Positions 57,305-64,000 of a DNA stretch of 64,000 nt are shown in pieces; the first letter of the stretch is position 1; each line of letters starts with the position of its first letter. The DNA is from Amorphophallus konjac (taxonomy: Eukaryota; Streptophyta; Magnoliopsida; Alismatales; Araceae). The notes under the pieces are model-generated. The model did no database searches, was not told the origin of the DNA, and worked only from the letters and a program-made list of their open reading frames with translations. The stretch is taken from contig JAHNEJ010000569.1 of the NCBI GenBank assembly GCA_022559845.1, positions 113,643 through 177,642 of the forward strand, given 5' to 3'. The position numbers were made by a program, and so were the translations under genes.

Positions 57305-59171
57305 AGTTGAGATTCTGGTGGCGAAACTCCATCTAACTCTGCCTCCCTTCCTTGGCGACTTTTTTAGGTGTGGGCAGATGTGGGGAGTTTCGGATGGTTA
57401 GGTCCTGCTCCCTGGTCCTCGTGATCTCCTCTGCCCACGAAACCCCCTTAAAACTTGTAGACGGATAAACACTATTATAATGCAAAGAGATGGCCTTCTT
57501 GCATGTTCGCTTGACGTGCAGTCAGAACTCATGGCTTCCTATCTTACTCATAGCTGAGTGAGAAGCCCGTAATACCTGGGCCGTTTGCACGTTGAACAAC
57601 CTCTGGGGTGAAACATGTGTATACGGCTGGTGATGCATGGGAGAGGGGCCATCACCTTCGTGGTTGATGTTTTAAACCCATGTTCTTTCCCGGTTGATGT
57701 TGTTATTATTCCCTTCAACCAGAAAAAAAAATCAAAAAAGAAACACAAAAAGATTGCTTCTTTTTAATACTCCAGTTAGGTATTAGTTAGGTGTACAAGA
57801 GAGAGAAAAACATTTCACTAACGTTAGGAAAGAAATTCCAGCCTTCTCATACAGATTCGTCAGCTCTATTGGTAGGAGTATGAGCCACGCGATTACTTGT
57901 ATACCGGTTTTTGCGCTCGCTAATGACTACTCGCAAAGAGAAGTGTGTGGGTCTGCTCAAGCTGAAATTAACTAGATTAATCAGAGCTTCTCAGGTGATG
58001 CCACCTACCTGAACCGCTTAAACCACCCGAGCACCATCAAATCTTTGCTTGCTTCTCCAGCCACAATGCCAGTGCAATCCACACGCTACCAATTAACTCG
58101 TACATCAAGTTTCACTTGTTTTCTCTGGCTGCACTGCCATCAGCTTCAGCAACTTTAACCATTGGATCATGCACCACCAAAACCTCACTTGTTTCACCGG
58201 CCACGATATCACATCTCGTGCATATCTGCCCTTGCCCATGACACGAACAGTCACAACAATTAATAAGGATCATCTTTTCACCATGGTTCATCAACTCATA
58301 GATCTGTGCTAAATTGAGATCGTCTTGATCCGGTATAACATGCCCAAGTCACATGCGACTCGAGCCGACTCGGTATGACCCACCTCACCTCGACAACACT
58401 TTCTTCCCCCACCTCGGGCCAACTACAGCAGCAACTTTAACCATTGGATCATGCACCACCAAAACCTCATTTGTTTCACCGGCCACAGTGCACGTACATG
58501 ATCCACCGACAAAATTTATGTCCGGACGGACTAGACTTCCTCGTTCTTTGGATGACTCCAGACAAGATCATGCACGAGGGGACATGATCCTCCGTACCAC
58601 AGCACAGTTTTTAGGCTACATGTTGGAAGTTAAATAATTTGATAAATGAGAAAGATTATTATTTCATCAAAAATATTTATTGATCCTAATTCAATGAGAC
58701 TTATCTTATTCTCACGTTGGTACCAAATTTTAGTGAACCGAAAGATTTTTTTTAAATCAAATAATAACTCATCTTAACCATCTGATTCACTTTCCAATTA
58801 TCATAATGTTTTATAGCATCATTTAACATCTTGAGGTTAACCAGTCACGGGAATGGATTGACTGATCTGGAAAGCCTAAAACTTCTGTGAACTTTTAAAA
58901 CTATTTTGCACCGTTCTTAAAACATATAATTCACTCCGGACTGAACCGATTAGAGCAGGAAATCATTGGAGAAACTCTGGACTGAACCAATCGGAGCAAG
59001 AAATCATTCTAGAAGTCTTCGGGTCACCCAATCTGCTCCAGTGCACCACGGCACACATCGTGGAGGCTTGGCTAACCCCCTTTTCTATTCCCACATTACT
59101 TGAGATTTTCACTAAAAAGTGCGCAGGTAAGCTGCGGCAACAGCGTGAGCTGAAACAGTGCTCGCTTCTTA
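57305..59171. other. Gene-empty stretch with a 58 bp direct duplication
   Basis: Apart from the repeats at 58147-58204 and 58429-58486, nothing is recognised. The open frames 58112-58294 (minus) and 58353-58637 (plus) cover the repeats and show no known domain. The dehydrogenase promoter should lie at its left side. Confidence 0.5.
58147..58486. repeat. 58 bp direct repeat pair, 57 of 58 identical
   Basis: The copies are at 58147-58204 and 58429-58486, both starting CAGCAACTTTAACCATTGGA and ending GTTTCACCGGCCAC, with one difference (CACTT against CATTT). The 224 bp between them shows no transposon ends. Confidence 0.95.
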
Positions 59172-59421
59172 GGCTGCATTTGGAAACAATTGGGGTGAAT
59201 CAATTTTTTTTCAAAATCTCTGGAGAGGGAAGACGATGTCTTTGGGTAGTTTTAACTTTTAAGAGATTTTGAAAGTGCCCTCTTTTTCTCCCAATCTCTC
59301 TCTGACTTCTAAAATCTCTCCAAAGACAAAAGCTGACGGGATATGCACACTTTTAGAATAGATTGTGAGGGGATGGAGATTCCAATGATTTAAATCCCCA
59401 ACATTATTTCCAAACCCAGCC
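59172..59421. mobile_element. PIF/Harbinger-like MITE
   Basis: The element is 250 bp. The left end is GGCTGCATTTGGAAACAATT and the right end on the minus strand is GGCTGGGTTTGGAAATAATG, followed by TGGGGA-like DNA. TTA precedes the left end; the right flank is TTTA, so the 3 bp duplication is blurred by one base. Confidence 0.7.
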
Positions 59422-59646
59422 TTTACCTACACGCTGCTGCATGCTGTGTCTCAAAAAGACTCCCTATTTGCGTGGAAGGGGAGCGATGTGTGAACACGTG
59501 GGCCACCCCAAGCAAAGACGATTCTGGTCTCAGTTGTTGCTTGTCGGCAAACTGTGATTGGACGATACGGTTGGCCTAATCCTGATGTGAGGCTCCTAAT
59601 ATTACATTTAATTCAGCTAACAGCGTCAGCGCGTCCGAACTATTGC

Positions 59647-59832
59647 ATGTTTGTGATGACATGTTTATGTGTCAGGAATGATATGTTTGTGATGACATGT
59701 TTATGTGTGAGATGACATGTTTATGCGTCAGGAATGATATGTTTGTGATGACATGTTTATGTGTCAGGAATGATATGCACCCAATAGAAATGCAATATAC
59801 ATGTTTGTGATGACATGTTTATGTTTCACCAT
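59647..59832 (+). repeat. Minisatellite, 36 bp unit
   Basis: The unit is ATGTTTGTGATGACATGTTT followed by ATGTGTCAGGAATGAT. About four copies are seen: at 59647, 59683, about 59729 (after a shortened GTGAGATGACATG unit at 59715) and a last partial one at 59802 after an interruption. Confidence 0.9.
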
Positions 59833-61085
59833 TTTTTTTGAAAGATGTTTATGTCAAATACATATTTATCATTCCTAGCTTCTATTCCTTTTTTCAAATG
59901 AGTACATTTCATTCCTATAAAATAGATCTGTGCTTTTTTCTTTCAAACGCATGTAGTTCCTTTTGAGCAGGTAGATGACATTCCTTAACTTCTATTTTTT
60001 ATTTCAATTGGGTACTATTTCATTCTTACGAACGACATCTTCCCTTTGTATGACACTTCGCATGAATTTATTACTGGCCATATCGATTGCTTCAACTATT
60101 TTTTATCTTGTTAAATGGTCCAACGACAAGTAAATCTGCAAGATGACAAAGCACAATCACATGTCATGGAGTGCAGCAAGTACTACTTTAAAAGAGTTTC
60201 ATGCATCTCTGACCCTCCAGTGTAAGGTCTTGAGATTTATTCTAGTACTCAACTTTTTCAATTTTTGATCTGTTTTTGACAAAAAAAATGTAAGAGCTGA
60301 GGATTTTCGCAGCAGAACTGCGATAGAAAATTGGACGCAAATAGAGATATTTATTTTTTGGACCCATATATATATATATATATATATATATACACTTTGA
60401 TAACCTATATGTCAAATGTAAATATGCATCTTTGTTTCTACTTTTATCTTTTTTATATTGCCTATAACAGTACAAACAAAATTACTTATTTTCGTATCTG
60501 TCAATGGCCCATTTAGAACCCTACTGTAACCAACGTTAGAAATCGATATAGGTACAACAGTTTTCTAACCCATACCCAATGTTGGTGTAGATACACCAGT
60601 TTATGCGACACATCCACAATGGTACGGAGCCTATATAGAAACGGCTAGTTTCTCGTCCGGTTCATTTTACTTGTCCGGCTTGTACTCCTGGGGTTTTTCT
60701 ATTTCTCCCCTTCCCGGGTTTCCTTCTGTCTTCTGGCTTCCCAGTTTCTATATGTCATGGGTCTCTTCGCATGGATCTCAAACCCATGTGTCCTCTTCAC
60801 CCTCCTTGCAAGTTCTCTTTTCCTGGACTAGTTCCCCTCACCTCAATCTCCATCCTCTTTCTAAGTTTCTCATATCTCACATGCGGACAATGGAGTCCAT
60901 TCCTACATGAAATCACCATTCAATCCATGAGTCTTCCTCTTCTCGCCCACCTATTGTCCTTGTCCGCAGGTAGCCGAACCGAACATAGTTGGTTGCTCAA
61001 AAATGAGCAATGATATGCTCTACATGTGTAGTTAGCAGATTTTCAAAAGATCCATCCAGGCAATTCAATGGCGTAAGTTTTTGTT
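59833..61085. other. Gene-empty stretch with a (TA)n run at 60366-60392
   Basis: The plus frames near 60,671-61,013 are Ser/Pro/Phe-rich without any recognised domain or splice context. Only the TA tract is a firm feature. Confidence 0.5.
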
Positions 61086-61370
61086 TTTTTAATAAACCAT
61101 TATTATAAGTAAATTCTTAAAACATAATTTTTAAAATATATTAACAGACATACCATTGCATAAAAATTAAATAGTGTATAACTCTCATGTAAAATTATCT
61201 AAACGTGATTTTTATATAATTTTAAATAAAACATAATATTATTTCAAATAAAAATGATATATTTACACAATCTAATTTTACAGTGATATGAATGTTAATA
61301 TATTTTAAAAATTATTTTTTATAAATTTACTTATAATAATGATTTATTTGTAAAAATCTCTGAATATTTT
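61086..61370. mobile_element. Mutator-like MITE, copy 3 (most diverged)
   Basis: The inverted arms match those of the copies at 46,838 and 48,590: AATAAACCATTATTATAAGT with TATTAACAGACATACCA on the left and ATATGAATGTTAATATATTT with ACTTATAATAATGATTTATT on the right. Target duplication not resolved. Confidence 0.7.
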
Positions 61371-63895
61371 TTTATTGGTAGAGAAAATATTTGTTGAAGA
61401 TTAACACTTCAGTGCTGCACAAGACTATTAGAGAATAGATTGCAATATTATTATTTACTTGCGAACATGATAACAACATTTGTATGCACCAATGCAGAGT
61501 AATCCTAACAGCTGTAGTCTATAATAGGGCTCGGCATATCTTACTGGATTGATGCAATAAGGCCGACTCCTCCCAGATCATGGGCCACTAAAGTCTCGAT
61601 CCAGCCAGCATCTACGTGATCCAATATTAATTATTTAAGTTATCAGATAATATTTAAATTTTGATTTAATTATTTTTAAATTAAAAATATAATAATGATA
61701 TAACATTAGTCATGGATCTTACACTTCATGAATGGGGAGCATGAAACTCTATTTTGAAGTTGTTGATTTATTGATTACCTAATGATGATATAATATACAA
61801 AAATTAGTTAAATTGAAAATAAATAAATAACTCAGATGATTTAGATTGATGAAATTATAGTTCTACTAGTTAAAATATAGGGTAAATAGTCAAAACATTA
61901 CAAGAAGTTTTGATTTTATTAAAAAAATTAAAAAAGTATATCCTTCATCTAATGTTCAGTTTAACTTTTATTGTATTCAGCATCTTTTCATCGATATTTG
62001 CATATCGTGTTTACACATCGCCTTGTTGATGCCTAACGGTGTAGCTTTCTTTACATGGTTTCTGGCATCTTATACCTATATAACCATTTATTCAATGGTT
62101 AAGTATGAGTTTGTTCATATTCTGCAGTTTATTGGCATACCAAACGAGACTGATCAGGGATTTGTAAACATGGATTCGTAGAATATAAATATGGAACCGT
62201 TGGGTACATCTAACAAAGTTTGCATTGGATGTTGGGATTATTTTATTATTAAAATAATTTAAAAGATCCTTTCGATTGCCATAAGATAGTAAAGCTTATG
62301 CACCGTACAAACAGTAAACACTGTAGACTCATGATATGTATAAATGTCAACATTTATAAACAACAAATGTTCTTCAACAAAATAGATGCACATGACATAC
62401 GTTAACAACTACCGTGTATTGAAAGATAACTGTGTGGATAAGTTTTTTTGATGTCATTAAAAGGGCATAATGATGCAGGTTTTTTATGTTAGTACGCTAC
62501 ACAAAAATTTTAAGGTCGATACTAGTAAACATACTAAACTAACAGTAGCACTATACTAAAAAAATATTAGAAAATATTTTCGCCAAATGCACGCGCACAG
62601 CGCGCTTTTTTAACGAGTGATGAGTGCCCACGTGGGATTGAGGGCACCACTCGAGTCCCCCCCCTCCCAATCTTTGCGCTCCCCTACTACTCAGCCTCCG
62701 CCAACTCCTCATTCCTCGATAATAGTCGATAGGAGTGAGTTATTATGACTACTCACCAACCACATACCATGGTGCACTGTCCTGGATGGCCAAGGGACTC
62801 GCTGCGACGAAGTGGTATGCATTCAGAAATACCCACCTTGGCTCAAGTATTTGAGCATCCAGCAATGTTGACTGGAAAAAAAAAACAGGCTGTGTTACTA
62901 CATTGTGGAATCCGCACACACTGGCAGGGCTCACGCATGCGCCCATCTTAACTTTATTCACATTTGCCGGAATATTTATTTGTACAAAATCTTCCGTTAT
63001 TGCGTTATTCAACATTCGGGTGCTAAATAACATCCCTAAAAGACAACACAAGATTCGAGTCAATACAATATCCGTAACAGGATCCAAATCCAAATAGTGC
63101 CCAAAATGTGATCTAGACATGGTACACAAGTTAGGACCTAAACGCATAACGCCAAAATAGGATCTGATCATCTGAGACATGTCAACGTTAAAAATAGGAC
63201 GTGAATGGGTATAATACCTGAAATATGATCAGACTTTGTGGGATACAAAGAACGGATCTGTGATTAGGATTTTATATTAGTTTGTGAGACACGGTCCCTA
63301 ACTTAGGAAGTGCCTTGTATGATTAGATCACTCGAAAATGGGTTACGGTATACAACGGCCCGGGTTTACGAAACCGGGTCTTTTATCCGTCTGAGCCGTG
63401 TGCTACTATAACAATCTCCTAATTGGAACACGCGCACATCAAATGAGGATTGCAGTAGAAAGAATGCGCGCGCCCATTGACGGGTTACCAAAAAGAGGCA
63501 TGCGCATCTCCCACGAGGATTACAGTTTGAAAGAATGAATTACCTCCTGGCTGCTACGAGGCAGAAATCGCTGTAGAACTTAAAAAAGTTGGGAGTGGAT
63601 CATTCCTGCTCAGTCTTTAACAAACTTGAGGGAACCTGCAACAACATCAAGTCTCAGTAACTGTAGCTGATCATGCAAGAGTTATTCGGAGGAGGAAGTA
63701 TGCGCAAAAGAAAAGCAGAGGTTCCGCATCTAGAGGCAGAAGACTGAGGATGCTTTGCAAAAGGAATGGGGAAATACGCGACGCTTACTAAATGCAGTGT
63801 AGACTCGCCTGTTGATGGTGCACATGTACGCAATATCACCATCTTTTTTTTTTATGACAGAAAACTAAGCAATGCTAACAAAATCCGGGTTCACA
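61371..63895. other. Gene-empty stretch
   Basis: 2.5 kb without a recognisable gene. A short local duplication lies around 63,429-63,536 (AACACGCGCACATC...GAGGATTGCAGT, then AGGCATGCGCATCTCCCACG...GAGGATTACAGT, each leading to GAAAGAATG). The open frame 63180-62749 (minus) has no known domain. Confidence 0.5.
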
Positions 63896-64000
63896 TCCCT
63901 CAACGATTCAATATCACCATCCTTACAGGTTATATAAGCATAACATATCACCATCCCTCAACGAATATCATCATTCCATCTACAGGTTATATAAGCATAA
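63896..64000 (+). repeat. Tandem repeat, about 59 bp unit, running off the right edge
   Basis: CCCTCAACGA occurs at 63896 and 63955. Both copies end in ACAGGTTATATAAGCATAA. Two units are visible, and the array may continue beyond the window. Confidence 0.8.

Overview
The window is nuclear DNA from a flowering plant. The evidence is GT-AG introns, plant-type protein families, plant retrotransposons primed by initiator tRNA-Met, many MITEs, and a fragment of plastid spacer DNA. The species cannot be told from sequence reading alone. Gene density is low: two genes look intact, one looks broken, and most of the rest is nested or decayed transposons and AT-rich DNA.

Left part (1-23.4 kb). A Ty3/gypsy-like element on the minus strand enters from the left edge (gag 1-871, primer site 1119-1130, a 2.1 kb LTR 1137-3275). 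Next come a broken plant-mobile-domain-like fragment (about 5.1-5.6 kb) and a TMEM208/SND2-like gene (7.0-12.6 kb). That gene lacks its first exon, has an in-frame stop and a 3' frameshift, and carries in intron 1 a 257 bp direct duplication bracketing a hAT MITE and a copia-like solo LTR. From 12.6 to 23.4 kb there is no gene, only MITEs of several superfamilies, inverted elements with tRNA-like arms, and simple repeats.

Central part (23,499-32,852). A complete hAT transposon has a perfect 8 bp target duplication (GTGAACGG). It encodes a very long transposase on the minus strand: BED finger, DUF659-type core, hAT C-terminal dimerisation domain, then about 460 residues of unusual low-complexity tail. 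A second small BED-finger reading frame lies downstream. A 2.4 kb solo LTR with a perfect 5 bp duplication (TGCAT) interrupts the transposase and contains an array of near-perfect CGCGCTAGG hairpins. Nearby 22,481-22,781 is a small element with the same termini.

Right part (33-64 kb). An AFG1/LACE1-like mitochondrial ATPase gene (36,605-45,708, plus strand, 14 coding exons, 506 residues) is intact. Its introns hold a complete TRIM retrotransposon, a plastid atpB-rbcL spacer insert and a LINE tail. A LINE with ORF1 but apparently no ORF2 lies at about 51-53.3 kb. A cinnamoyl-CoA-reductase-like short-chain dehydrogenase gene (54,089-57,043, minus strand, 6 exons, 302 residues) is intact. The last 7 kb holds only repeats and unassigned DNA.

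The host genes show no functional linkage to each other. The interest of the window lies in the nested transposon history, above all the large hAT element and what inserted into it.
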